DNA of 40,251 nucleotides, from the IMG/VR virus record IMGVR_UViG_3300044608_002693, positions 1-40,251 of that record. One strand, given 5' to 3'. Origin of the DNA: a virus. This document shows positions 9,587 through 16,724 of the stretch, piece by piece (the first letter of the stretch is position 1; the number at the start of each line of letters is the position of its first letter). The notes under the pieces are model-generated. The model was not told the DNA's origin. It worked only from the letters and a program-made list of their open reading frames with translations, and searched no databases. Both the position numbers and the translations under genes were made by a program.

Positions 9587-10391
9587 ACGAATTGTTTTTA
9601 TTTTGGTGGCATTGGCATCAACGTGCGCCGCTCAACTCAAATCGGTCATGGTAGATGACAATGGAGTTATTCAGCGGCCTACGAATTTTTGGGCGGCAAA
9701 TGCTACCGCCCTTGTAAATCCGTTTGTCAACGTGCGCTTTGTCACGTTTGCCAATTTGTCTACTCAAGCAGAAGACGATGCAAGTGTTGCCGTGACCAAT
9801 TCTCAAGCTCGCTTTGATTTGGAAGCAACAAACGCCACCTCAAAAGCAGCTATTCGCTTGTTGCAAAATGCAAACTCACGGCCCTCTTCTGGTGCTGGAA
9901 TAGTGTGGGGCAATAACAATCACACATTCTGGTCTGTAATTGATGTGGTGCCACGTGGCACCGATGTCCTTCGCTTTGTTGCCGGAAACAACGAGCAAAA
10001 TACAAATTACGCGATTTATCCAACGAACAAAGCTGTTGGTTTTGAAATTAGTTTGGCGGGCGAAAGCGGAGGAACCGGAACCAACCGTTTACGTTTGATC
10101 GCACACAACGGAACTACTGCAACCAATGGACCTTGGGTGAATATTGGAAACTGGTTTGAGCAGTATACTATTGGAGTGCAGCACAACAAAACTAATGGAG
10201 AAGTGCGCGTTAGTATCGGCGTCAACGGATCAAGCCCTGCCGTCAACACTAATGCCACAATCATGGGCGGCCCCACAAACAATGGCGCGGGTGGATTGAG
10301 CACGTGGGAAGCCGGAATGTTTTCGACACAAACCAATGCGGGGGGGGCTGCGGGAGGCATTTATTCAGCTTGGATGGAAGTGACGCAATGA
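9576..10391 (+). CDS. Tail-fibre-linked protein with signal-peptide-like N-terminus
   Basis: This 271-residue protein overlaps the tail fibre gene by 11 bases (ATGATCCTTAA), so the two are translationally coupled. Its first 20 residues (MILKRIVFILVALASTCAAQ) have the charge, hydrophobic core and small residues before a possible cleavage point that are typical of a Sec signal peptide. The rest is rich in Asn, Thr and Gly and probably beta-strand, like secreted lectin-like or fibre proteins. It shares the AT-rich composition of the tail fibre and was probably acquired with it. A signal peptide is odd for a virion part assembled in the cytoplasm. It may be a periplasmic or surface protein protecting the infected cell or lysogen, or an accessory adhesin. 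I do not recognise the family. Confidence 0.75.
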   Translation: MILKRIVFILVALASTCAAQLKSVMVDDNGVIQRPTNFWAANATALVNPFVNVRFVTFANLSTQAEDDASVAVTNSQARFDLEATNATSKAAIRLLQNANSRPSSGAGIVWGNNNHTFWSVIDVVPRGTDVLRFVAGNNEQNTNYAIYPTNKAVGFEISLAGESGGTGTNRLRLIAHNGTTATNGPWVNIGNWFEQYTIGVQHNKTNGEVRVSIGVNGSSPAVNTNATIMGGPTNNGAGGLSTWEAGMFSTQTNAGGAAGGIYSAWMEVTQ

Positions 10392-10597
10392 TTCCCGACC
10401 ACCACACTTTCAGTCCTTTGCTCAAGGGCCTTACTGGGATGCTCGCTTCTTTTGGCGGGGCCTTGGTGACTTTTATGTCGCACCTCGAGTTGATCCTCCG
10501 GGTGGCCGGCGTGGGCATCGGCGTGGCTTGTGGCGTGGCCTCGCTGGTTTCGATCATCCGCAATATGCCGCCGCGCAAGAAAGGCCGCCTGCCATGA
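10388..10597 (+). CDS. Small membrane protein (holin-like)
   Basis: The start is the ATG that overlaps the preceding stop (ATGA), giving 69 residues. A longer reading from 10304 would overlap the previous gene heavily and is unlikely. Two hydrophobic stretches are visible (about residues 15-30 and 37-58), followed by a basic tail with RKKGR. Size, topology and basic end resemble small phage holins or membrane anchors, but its place between fibre genes rather than in the lysis cassette leaves the role open. It is coupled to the next gene by another ATGA overlap. Confidence 0.7.
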   Translation: MIPDHHTFSPLLKGLTGMLASFGGALVTFMSHLELILRVAGVGIGVACGVASLVSIIRNMPPRKKGRLP

Positions 10598-10878
10598 GTG
10601 ACATCAAATTCCAAGACTACAACCGGATCGTCAGCCAGGTGGTGGCGGTGGCCATGGGGCCGGACGGGAAGCCGGCTCTGATGTCGCCGGACCGTCCCTC
10701 GGGGACCAAGGCGGAGGGGTACACGTACAACACCAGCGCCCAGGTCACGGCAATTGCTTTTTACAGTGGCTTTGACACTTCGACCAACACCCCGAGCGGA
10801 TTGATTGCGACGAAGAACATCATCTGGAACACCTCGGGCAACGGCGCGGGACAGCCGGCCTTCGTTCACTGGACGTGA
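10594..10878 (+). CDS. Small conserved-looking phage protein of unknown function
   Basis: The ATG at 10594 overlaps the previous stop (ATGA) and gives 94 residues beginning MSDIKFQDYNRIVSQVV. A longer upstream reading is possible but would overlap the previous gene. There are no membrane segments. The sequence is polar, with a Ser/Thr/Asn-rich second half (SGFDTSTNTPSG) like small domains associated with tail fibres. It sits between a membrane protein and the second fibre gene and is coupled to both, so a role in the fibre assembly is likely but not shown. Confidence 0.7.
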   Translation: MSDIKFQDYNRIVSQVVAVAMGPDGKPALMSPDRPSGTKAEGYTYNTSAQVTAIAFYSGFDTSTNTPSGLIATKNIIWNTSGNGAGQPAFVHWT

Positions 10879-13232
10879 GCAACTACGCTTACAATCCGAT
10901 CACCGGCCAACTCGACCTTGTCGGATCGGGGGGTGCCAGTTACATCAATGGAGTAGTAGCTACACCAGCTGATTTGCCTGTTACCGTAGGAACACCGGCA
11001 CTCGATTCCGTATATCTCGCCAAAGCTGCAAGCGGCGTTTGGCTCATCAATCGCCGTCCCGCGGGATTGTATTGCCGCGTGGCCAATAACGGAAATTTGA
11101 CCGATTGGTATGCGATGTCAGCTTTCCCAGAGGTGAATGCAGATGGCAACTGGTCACTGTACAACACTTCTGACCCAACCAAGGAATTGGGATTTTCTTT
11201 GGCATCCATTGGTACGGGGACAAAACGCATCATCACCGCTCCGAACAAAAACATCACGCTGGATGACGCGGGCGACTCTCGGACCCCAACCAGCCACACC
11301 CACACAGGCTCCCAAATAAATGTCGGCACCACCGCCAACCTCCCGCTCAAAACAGGCACAAACGGCGTAGTCGAGGCGGGTTCTTTCGGCACGGCGGCAG
11401 GGAGCTTTTGCGAGGGGAGCGATGCGCGGCTTTCGGATGACCGCGACCCGAATCTTCATGCCGCAAGTCACCTCCCCGATGGTGCGGATGAGCTTTTTGA
11501 CCAGTCGTTGAATACGGACGACGCGCCAGCGTTTAGAAGTCTAAGCGTTCTAAACGCAAATCAAAATGGAATAACATTTTATGCTTATGAAGAAGATGGC
11601 GAAACCAAAATAGACATAGGCTTTTCGGATGGCCCAACAAAAACATTCGATGCAAATAATTATTTGGTGACAGAAGGCGACCTCGGCACCGCCGCCGCAG
11701 AAGACACCACGGCCTTCGCCGCCTCTGGCTCCATCACCACCAGCGGCCTCACGCAAGCCACCGCAAGAATTTTAGGCCGCACGACTGCCAGCACAGGCTC
11801 CATCGAGGAGATCCAAATTGGCTCGGGCCTTTCGCTTTCGGCGGGGGAGTTGTCGGCTACGGGATCGGGCGTCACCGCAGTCGGCGCATCCACCGCCGAT
11901 GTGTTGAGCGTGTCGGGGTCTGATCTGGTGGCCGATGACCCAAATGCCGACCGCATTATTTTCTGGGACGATTCGGAATCCAAACTGCGCTATCTGGAAG
12001 CGGGGTCGGGGCTGTCGATTAGTGGCACAACGATGACGGCTACGGGCGGCATCGGCGGCGGCACAGGCTCCACCGATAATTCTATTTTGCGGAGTGACGG
12101 CACGGGGGGCAGCACGTTGCAGGCCAGCGGCATCAATATTGATGATGCCATTGTTTCCTATTCTATTACAGGCGCAGAAAGCACCGACATCATCACTGCC
12201 ACGGGCCACAACTTTACGGCAAACCAAGGAGTGCGATTCACTGCGCTGACGGGCGGTGCGGGACTTAGCACCGCGACCAACTACTTCGTCCGCGATATTT
12301 CTGGCAGCACGTTCAAAGTATCCACGACCAGCGGGGGAGCAGCGTTCAATTTTACGACTGACATCTCGGCAGGCACAATCGTCGCCACTGAAGCCAACGT
12401 CACGCTGGCAAATGTTGATGCGGAAACTAATTCTTCCTTGGTGCTGACGCCAAAAGGCACAGGCGCGTTTATTGTGGGGCCGAAGCCCGATGGCACTGCC
12501 ACGGGCGGGCAGCGACGCGGAACAAATGCAATCTGCATGGTGCGGAACCGAAATAACGTCAATCAGGTGGCATCTGGAGCATCAAGCATAGCGATCGGAG
12601 AACAAGCAAGGGCCAATGGGACTAGCAGCGTTTCCATTGGAATTTTTGCAAGCGATAGCAGCGGAAATGGTTCCACTTGTATCGGGCCAGACACCACCTC
12701 GACAACGGATGCTTTGGCAATCGGGAGGTATGCAGTTGCCAGCGGAATCCAGAGCATGAGCTTTTGCCAAGGCACGGCCAGCGGGGTGCTAAGCGTGCAA
12801 TTTGGCTCAGTATCCAACGCCAGCCTCCGCTCGCAATTTCTTACGCGGCCATTTAGCTCGGTCTATTGGGGCGGCCAAACCACCAACGCCACCCCCACCG
12901 TCCTCAACTTAGACGCCACCGCCACCAACCGCTTCACCATCGCCGCCAACACCGCCTTGGCCGTGGACATCCTCTTAGTCGCCCGCCGCAGCGACACCGC
13001 CGACAAATGGTTGGTCGCCCGCCGTTTCCTCGGCATCCGCAGGGACGGCAGCAACAACACATCCCTCATCGGCACGGTGCAAGATTACGGACTCGACCAA
13101 TCCGCAGGCTCGCCATCGTGGACGTTCGCGCTGACCGCCGATGACACCAACGAAGCCCTGCAACTTGAAGTGACAGGCGCGGCCTCCGAGACGATCCAAT
13201 GGCGTGCCACCGCTTTCTATCGCGTAGCGTAA
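10875..13232 (+). CDS. Second tail fibre / adhesin with YadA-head-like repeats
   Basis: This 785-residue protein starts at a GTG that overlaps the previous stop (GTGA). The N-terminus (SNYAYNPITGQLDLVGSGG) is a form common in phage fibres. The middle holds low-complexity Thr/Ser/Gly segments and beta-rich stretches. Residues about 550-650 contain repeats of the type ASSIAIGEQARANGTSSVSI and ALAIGRYAVASGIQSMSF, which resemble the left-handed beta-roll head of trimeric autotransporter adhesins. The C-terminus (IQWRATAFYRVA) looks like a compact beta-domain. The role is probably host recognition. With the tailspike at 6782 the virion would carry two receptor-binding proteins. No reverse transcriptase or template repeat of a diversity-generating system is present. 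Confidence 0.85.
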   Translation: MSNYAYNPITGQLDLVGSGGASYINGVVATPADLPVTVGTPALDSVYLAKAASGVWLINRRPAGLYCRVANNGNLTDWYAMSAFPEVNADGNWSLYNTSDPTKELGFSLASIGTGTKRIITAPNKNITLDDAGDSRTPTSHTHTGSQINVGTTANLPLKTGTNGVVEAGSFGTAAGSFCEGSDARLSDDRDPNLHAASHLPDGADELFDQSLNTDDAPAFRSLSVLNANQNGITFYAYEEDGETKIDIGFSDGPTKTFDANNYLVTEGDLGTAAAEDTTAFAASGSITTSGLTQATARILGRTTASTGSIEEIQIGSGLSLSAGELSATGSGVTAVGASTADVLSVSGSDLVADDPNADRIIFWDDSESKLRYLEAGSGLSISGTTMTATGGIGGGTGSTDNSILRSDGTGGSTLQASGINIDDAIVSYSITGAESTDIITATGHNFTANQGVRFTALTGGAGLSTATNYFVRDISGSTFKVSTTSGGAAFNFTTDISAGTIVATEANVTLANVDAETNSSLVLTPKGTGAFIVGPKPDGTATGGQRRGTNAICMVRNRNNVNQVASGASSIAIGEQARANGTSSVSIGIFASDSSGNGSTCIGPDTTSTTDALAIGRYAVASGIQSMSFCQGTASGVLSVQFGSVSNASLRSQFLTRPFSSVYWGGQTTNATPTVLNLDATATNRFTIAANTALAVDILLVARRSDTADKWLVARRFLGIRRDGSNNTSLIGTVQDYGLDQSAGSPSWTFALTADDTNEALQLEVTGAASETIQWRATAFYRVA

Positions 13233-13233
13233 T

Positions 13234-13767
13234 ATGAACACCGAAACCATCTATAACGTCCTTCTTGACCAGCCCCGCCAGATCGACGGCAAAACGTGGC
13301 ACGGACTCAGCTACCAGCTAACCCGCGACGAGAGCGGCAAGATCGAAGTGCGAGAACACGGTTGGCCGACCAAGCTGACGATCTACGAAGCGGACGGCCC
13401 CGAACTGGAAGACTTAGACGAGGCGACAGTGAAAGCTGCTATCGAGGCCGAGCTGCCTGTGGATGCAAACTATGTGATACCGCCGCCGCTTGTGCCGTTT
13501 GTGCCGACTTACACCGCCGAGCAAGTTGTCTCGCAGTATTTCTCGGCCTACCAAATCGCCGCCCTCCAACGCCTTGAAATGGCCCTGCTCCAAGCAGGCA
13601 AGCCCCTCGGCGTGAAGATGACCGCCGCGAAGCAGTGGCTTGAAGGCGTCATGCTTTCATGGGCCGCAGCCCCGACACCCGCACCAGCGGAGTCTTTCGG
13701 CCAGCCGCAGGCGAGCTTTGCGGAAGCCTCGAGCGAGGCTGTGCAGGCGTTGACAGCACAACCCTAA
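13234..13767 (+). CDS. Hypothetical protein, possible fibre-associated protein
   Basis: This 177-residue protein begins one base after the fibre stop. Residues 1-70 are acidic and mixed alpha/beta. Then a Pro-rich hinge (IPPPLVPFVP) is followed by a helical segment (EQVVSQYFSAYQIAALQRL) and an Ala/Pro-rich tail. Genes in this place often encode fibre assembly proteins, but no specific family is recognised. Its tight spacing to the second fibre suggests co-expression and a role in the same structure. Confidence 0.75.
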   Translation: MNTETIYNVLLDQPRQIDGKTWHGLSYQLTRDESGKIEVREHGWPTKLTIYEADGPELEDLDEATVKAAIEAELPVDANYVIPPPLVPFVPTYTAEQVVSQYFSAYQIAALQRLEMALLQAGKPLGVKMTAAKQWLEGVMLSWAAAPTPAPAESFGQPQASFAEASSEAVQALTAQP

Positions 13768-13774
13768 CCGGAAA

Positions 13775-13787
13775 GGATTAGTCGAAA
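13775..13787 (+). promoter_or_regulatory. Dispersed 13-bp site, copy 3 (lysis cassette start)
   Basis: Exact match, three bases before the ATG at 13791 and just after the preceding gene ends. Upstream GGAAAGGA (13770-13777) overlaps it and could serve as a distant ribosome-binding site. A protein bound here could control entry of transcription into the lysis cassette. Confidence 0.8.
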
Positions 13788-13790
13788 ACT

Positions 13791-14072
13791 ATGAACTCTC
13801 TTTTCGCCAAACTTGCAGGCATCTCGCTGGCCTTGTGGAATTTTTACTTTCCCCTGCTGCGCGACATTTTCAACACCGGGGCCACGGCCCTGCTTCCGCT
13901 TGCGGTGGACGTGGTTCGCAATCTGAACAAGACGGACCTGCCAAGCGGGGCCAAGCGTGACCAGGCACTGCTGTCACTGAAGAGGGCGGCACTGGACCAA
14001 GGAATTTCCGCCACCGAATCGCTGCTCCGGTGGACGGTCGAAAGCGCGGTGCAGCGCGTGAAACTCAAATGA
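13791..14072 (+). CDS. Holin-like protein (LLH-type)
   Basis: The 93-residue product has an N-terminal hydrophobic segment (residues 8-20), an amphipathic region with LLPLAVDVVRNLN, and a C-terminal half (AKRDQALLSLKRAALDQG, then SLLRWTVESAVQ) whose pattern matches phage holins of the LLH family as I remember them. It opens the lysis cassette, overlaps the next gene by four bases (ATGA) and lies about 400 bases before the endolysin. Holins make pores in the inner membrane to time release of the endolysin. Family assignment is by pattern only. Confidence 0.75.
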   Translation: MNSLFAKLAGISLALWNFYFPLLRDIFNTGATALLPLAVDVVRNLNKTDLPSGAKRDQALLSLKRAALDQGISATESLLRWTVESAVQRVKLK

Positions 14073-14377
14073 AATCCTTCATCCTCCGATTCCTTGTCTC
14101 GAAGGGTGGCAGCCTGCTGACGCCGGCGATTGCCGCCCTGGTGGCCGCCGCGGTGACGCGGGTGGCCGCGCACGATCCTACCTTGGCCAGCCACATTGAC
14201 CCCGCGGCGGTCACGGGTTTTTTGATGGCCGCCTTGGTGAGCGTGATCAATTACGCGACCAACGCGGCCCAGAGCAACGGGGTCAAAAAGATCCAAGCCG
14301 TGGTGAACGCCCCGGTGGATGGCTATGCCGGTCCGGTGACCTATACGGAAGTCCGGCGGGCCTTGCCAAATTCATAA
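14069..14377 (+). CDS. Holin-like / lysis-cassette membrane protein
   Basis: The start is the ATG that overlaps the holin stop, giving 102 residues. Two Ala/Val-rich hydrophobic segments (about residues 17-33 and 48-63) suggest two membrane passes. The last third (GVKKIQAVVNAPVDGYAGP) resembles the end of peptidoglycan-binding-type repeats or of phage holin families with a soluble tail. The stop at 14375 comes in the middle of what looks like a longer protein: the minus-one frame continues open for another 110 bases and ends exactly at the endolysin start. Either this is a programmed frameshift with two products or the gene has been shortened. Confidence 0.75.
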   Translation: MKSFILRFLVSKGGSLLTPAIAALVAAAVTRVAAHDPTLASHIDPAAVTGFLMAALVSVINYATNAAQSNGVKKIQAVVNAPVDGYAGPVTYTEVRRALPNS

Positions 14378-14490
14378 CCAAGGAACCGGAACCGGAGGAC
14401 CCGCGGCCATTCTGGCAAAGGCTGCTGGCCTCGCTCCGGGCGGACGTGGACGGGAAACGATTCTGGATCAAAGGAAAGGCGAACTTCTAA
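14341..14490 (+). other. Open minus-one frame without start codon, linking holin and endolysin
   Basis: The frame is open from 14200 to the stop at 14488-14490 but has no ATG, GTG or TTG before an internal GTG near its end. From about 14360 it encodes a plausible peptide (AKFITKEPEPEDPRPFWQRL, ending RFWIKGKANF). Its stop overlaps the endolysin start as TAATG, the same coupling used elsewhere in this genome. It is best explained as a frameshifted extension of the gene at 14069, either programmed near GCCAAATTC or produced by a mutation or assembly error. Confidence 0.5.
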
Positions 14491-14909
14491 TGCATGCATT
14501 TCGAGCAATGTTGAATGTTGCCGGCGTGAAGCACTTCACGGCGGAGGAATTGTTTTTCCGCGGGTCGAGCGATGCGACCTTGGGGCTGAATACTCCGCCG
14601 CCGCAATCGCTTTGGAAGAACATGATCCCGACCGCCGTGGTGGCCGATGAGGCCCGCGAAAAACTGGGCAAACCGATCCGCGTTCTTTCGGCCTACCGCT
14701 CGCCGGCGTACAACCGGCGTATCGGCGGGGCCAGGTCGAGCCAGCACATGAGGTTCTGTGCGCTGGATCTCGGCACCGAGCAGCCGGCGGCCCTCTACAA
14801 GATCCTCCTGGAGATGCGGCGGGACGGGAAATTCAAGGGCGGGCTGGGGCTTTACCGGACGTTTGTCCACCTCGACACCCGGGGAGTGAACGTCAACTGG
14901 GCAGCGTAG
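14490..14909 (+). CDS. Endolysin, M15-family zinc peptidase
   Basis: This 139-residue protein has the zinc site of the peptidase M15 (VanY/L-Ala-D-Glu or D-Ala-D-Ala type) family: SxHxxxxxxD as His86 and Asp93 in SSQHMRFCALD, and a third ligand plus catalytic region His127/Asp129 in FVHLDTRG. The YRSPAYN motif (residues 69-75) is also typical. It would cut peptide cross-links in peptidoglycan after the holins permeabilise the inner membrane. No signal sequence is present, consistent with holin dependence. The start overlaps the preceding frame as TAATG. The last residues NVNWAA recur as NANWAA about 220 bases further on. Confidence 0.92.
   Translation: MHAFRAMLNVAGVKHFTAEELFFRGSSDATLGLNTPPPQSLWKNMIPTAVVADEAREKLGKPIRVLSAYRSPAYNRRIGGARSSQHMRFCALDLGTEQPAALYKILLEMRRDGKFKGGLGLYRTFVHLDTRGVNVNWAA
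14888..14905 (+). repeat. Imperfect direct repeat, left copy
   Basis: The sequence GAACGTCAACTGGGCAGC at the end of the endolysin gene recurs at 15108-15125 with 16 of 18 bases the same. The two copies are exactly 220 bases apart and bracket the tRNA-like structure. Confidence 0.75.
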
Positions 14910-14926
14910 TCACTTGAAAATGATTT

Positions 14927-15025
14927 GGCGGTGCGGCGTGGAGCAGGACACGCGGCCAGACAATGGAGGGTTACAAAATAACACCACAATATGTAACAAA
15001 GCGGGTGCGAATCCCGCCGCCGCCC
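14927..15025 (+). ncRNA. tRNA-like structure with abnormal anticodon region
   Basis: A seven-pair acceptor-like stem (GGCGGTG with CGCCGCC, one G-U), a D-arm-like hairpin (GCGT/ACGC around 14936-14953) and a five-pair T-arm (GCGGG/CCCGC with loop TGCGAAT at 15006-15012) are in the right order for a tRNA. The middle is too long and does not form a normal anticodon arm. It instead contains a five-pair hairpin GTTAC/GTAAC (14970-14997) with an 18-base A-rich loop. The T-loop starts TGC rather than TTC, as does the phage tRNA-Met at 27224. It may be a decayed or intron-bearing tRNA, or a structured RNA that uses a tRNA-shaped end. No CCA is encoded. Confidence 0.4.
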
Positions 15026-15107
15026 TTAACATTCCCGCTCGCATACCCTTTCGGGTCGCTGATTCTGCGCCCGTCTGTGTAACCGCTTTGGCGCTATACC
15101 CGCTCGG

Positions 15108-15125
15108 GAACGCTAACTGGGCAGC
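15108..15125 (+). repeat. Imperfect direct repeat, right copy
   Basis: GAACGCTAACTGGGCAGC repeats the end of the endolysin gene (14888-14905) with two changes, and is again followed by a stop triplet (TTGA here). Such a pair can be left by insertion of a short element or by duplication. Confidence 0.75.
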
Positions 15126-15131
15126 TTGATG

Positions 15132-15332
15132 CTAACCCAAGACGAGATGGCACACCGTTGTTATGGCGTCCAACTCGCGCTTGCCGGCACGGCAAAACTT
15201 GCGCGTTTCTTCGTAGTCAAAGTTTGCGTTGGCTTCGTCAACCATCCCAGCCAATGCTTCAAATTCCAGTTTGGTAAGGCGCAGGACGTAGCCGCGCCGT
15301 GTGCGTTTGAGAGAGGATTTGGTTTTCATCAT
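15132..15332 (-). CDS. Small basic/acidic protein next to integrase, unknown function
   Basis: Read on the minus strand this gives 66 residues with a basic N-terminus (MMKTKSSLKRTRRGYVLRL) and a helical acidic middle (EFEALAGMVDEANANFDYEE). The amino-acid mix is coherent, whereas the overlapping plus-strand frame has a strange composition. It lies downstream of the integrase in the same direction and could be co-transcribed with it. It might be an excisionase or other recombination helper, but no family motif is seen and the ribosome-binding site is weak. Confidence 0.5.
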   Translation of the reverse strand: MMKTKSSLKRTRRGYVLRLTKLEFEALAGMVDEANANFDYEETRKFCRAGKRELDAITTVCHLVLG

Positions 15333-15369
15333 AAGGAAGTAGCCAGCGAGGCTCGAAAGTTCAACATAC

Positions 15370-16512
15370 CTACAGCATTTTTTTGAAACTTTTTTTCAAC
15401 GCTTTTGTCATAGCATCAATTGATACCGCCGTGTAGCGGTTGCTGACGCGGACCGAATCGTGGTCGCAGATCAGCTGGCGGACGCGCTGATCGATGCCGG
15501 CCTCGGCCAGCAGGGAATTGGTGGTGTGACGCCATGAGTGGAATGTCTTGTCGGTAAGGCCGCGGCCTTCGCCACGCTTGGTGGTCTTCACGCGGACGAT
15601 GCCGGCGCGGTCGAGCAGCTGGGAGAAGTGTTTGCTGGCGGTGCCGTGCTCCATGGCCGCGAGGGTGGGGGTGATGAGGCCCTGGCCGCGGAGTGTTTGT
15701 AGCTCACCCATGAGCGGGACGGTGACCACCTTGCCGAGGCGGGATTTTTTCTCGGGAAGGAACCGGAGGTTGCCGTCCTCGATCTCCTCGTAGGACCGCC
15801 GGCGGGCGTCCCCGAGGCGCATGCCAAAGTAGAGGCCGAACAGGATGCAGGTGCGCCATTCGCCTTGGGCGACTTTGAGGATGGCCGCAATCTCGCCCTG
15901 GTTGAATGCTTTGCGTCCCGAGGGCGTGGCGTCCGCGCTCATACGGAAGAGGGCCGCGGGGTTGGCCTCGATGTTTCGGAGATGCATGGCGCGGGTAAAG
16001 ACGGCCCGGATGGTCTTGGTGACTTGCTGGGCGGTATTGGTGGACAGGCCGCGCTTGGTCATGCCGTGGTAGAACTCGCTTATATCCTCTGGCGTTATGG
16101 ACCGGAGATCGTGGCGGGTGCGCTGGCCGAGGAAGTCTGCGAAGTGCGCCACGTGTTTGCGGTAGCTCTCCATGCTGCGAGTCTTGGCCGTCTTGGCTGC
16201 CAAATAGCCTTGGGCGGCCTTTTCCCACGTGGAGCGCCGTCTGGCCGCGGACATGCCGGCGGCCCGTAGCAGGGCATCCAAGCGCGATTGCGCCCACACG
16301 CTGTCCGGCGTCTCGGAGCGTAGCTCTCGGCCTACGGCTTCCATCTCGTCTGCCACGCGCTGGGCGGTCCGGCGGGCGGTCTTGAGTGGCAACTTGGTCG
16401 AGCGTATGGTCTGACGCCAGAACCCGCCCTGGGGGTGATCCGGTGCCGCCACCCAGACGCGCATCCGGGCCAGCCAAAAAGGAGAGTTGGGCATGGTGGT
16501 CAGCGAGGCCAT
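15370..16512 (-). CDS. int: Tyrosine-family site-specific integrase
   Basis: This 380-residue protein has the complete catalytic set of phage integrases: Arg232 (FGMRLGDA), a beta-hairpin lysine (EKKSRLGK, residues 255-261), His325-x-x-Arg328 (HSWRHT), His351 (CDHDSV) and the nucleophile Tyr360 (NRYTAVS). The N-terminal residues 1-110 form an arm-binding and core-binding-like region, and residues 110-185 the SAM-like domain. It joins phage attP to host attB and so shows a temperate lifestyle. It is transcribed toward the lysis genes, opposite to the rest of the genome. Its 5' end lies next to a tRNA-like attP core flanked by short direct repeats, the usual arrangement for tRNA-targeting integrases. 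ATG at 16512 was chosen; Met7 is an alternative. Confidence 0.96.
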   Translation of the reverse strand: MASLTTMPNSPFWLARMRVWVAAPDHPQGGFWRQTIRSTKLPLKTARRTAQRVADEMEAVGRELRSETPDSVWAQSRLDALLRAAGMSAARRRSTWEKAAQGYLAAKTAKTRSMESYRKHVAHFADFLGQRTRHDLRSITPEDISEFYHGMTKRGLSTNTAQQVTKTIRAVFTRAMHLRNIEANPAALFRMSADATPSGRKAFNQGEIAAILKVAQGEWRTCILFGLYFGMRLGDARRRSYEEIEDGNLRFLPEKKSRLGKVVTVPLMGELQTLRGQGLITPTLAAMEHGTASKHFSQLLDRAGIVRVKTTKRGEGRGLTDKTFHSWRHTTNSLLAEAGIDQRVRQLICDHDSVRVSNRYTAVSIDAMTKALKKSFKKML

Positions 16513-16520
16513 GGGGAAAA

Positions 16521-16534
16521 AGTTAGCACAGCAA
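16521..16534 (+). promoter_or_regulatory. Putative integrase arm-type site 1
   Basis: AGTTAGCACAGCAA lies just upstream of the integrase start, between it and the tRNA-like core. It recurs as AGTTAGCCCAGCAA on the other side of the core, so it is likely a binding site for the integrase N-terminal domain. Confidence 0.6.
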
Positions 16535-16583
16535 TTTGTACATGCAATAGTGGCTAATGTGGTAAATTTTCGAGCGTTTTACT

Positions 16584-16633
16584 CTGTAACAGAAGGGCCG
16601 GCCCCGAGCGTCGGTTCGATTCCGACCCTCGCC
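16584..16633 (+). other. attP: attP core: 3' half of a tRNA-Tyr-like gene
   Basis: The segment begins with an anticodon loop CTGTAAC (anticodon GTA at 16586-16588), followed by the 3' strand of the anticodon stem. A variable-arm hairpin (GGGCCGGCCC, from 16595), a perfect T-arm (GTCGG, loop TTCGATT, CCGAC at 16610-16626) and the acceptor strand CCTCGCC (16627-16633) complete it. The long variable arm with GTA anticodon points to tRNA-Tyr. There is no 5' half in the window, so this is not an expressed tRNA. Phages that integrate into tRNA genes carry just such a 3' part to restore the host gene. Exact crossover limits cannot be set without the host sequence. Confidence 0.8.
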
Positions 16634-16665
16634 TCTCTCTCTGTAGAATGGGCCGCGGAGCCGAG

Positions 16666-16688
16666 AGTTAGCCCAGCAAGTTAGCACA
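16666..16688 (+). promoter_or_regulatory. Putative integrase arm-type sites 2 and 3
   Basis: AGTTAGCCCAGCAA (16666-16679) is directly followed by AGTTAGCACA (16679-16688), in the same orientation as the copy at 16521. Two copies on this side and one on the integrase side bracket the attP core. Confidence 0.6.
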
Positions 16689-16724
16689 CATTTGCCTCTT
16701 TCAACTTCCTTGGCGCGGGGTATC

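Noticed and set aside
12972-12984. Weak match to the dispersed site (CTTAGTCGCCC)
   Set aside because: Only seven central bases match; such matches are expected by chance in 40 kb.
10875-13232. Possible diversity-generating retroelement target in the second fibre gene
   Set aside because: No reverse transcriptase, no template/variable repeat pair and no C-type lectin fold end were seen anywhere in the window.
14914-15129. Plus-strand frame of 71 codons after the endolysin
   Set aside because: It runs through the tRNA-like structure, has no ribosome-binding site, and its only protein-like feature is the duplicated NANWAA end, which is explained by the DNA repeat.
15126-15386. Plus-strand frame of 86 codons opposite the small gene before the integrase
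   Set aside because: Composition (many Cys, Phe, His) is unnatural compared with the minus-strand frame, and it has no ribosome-binding site.
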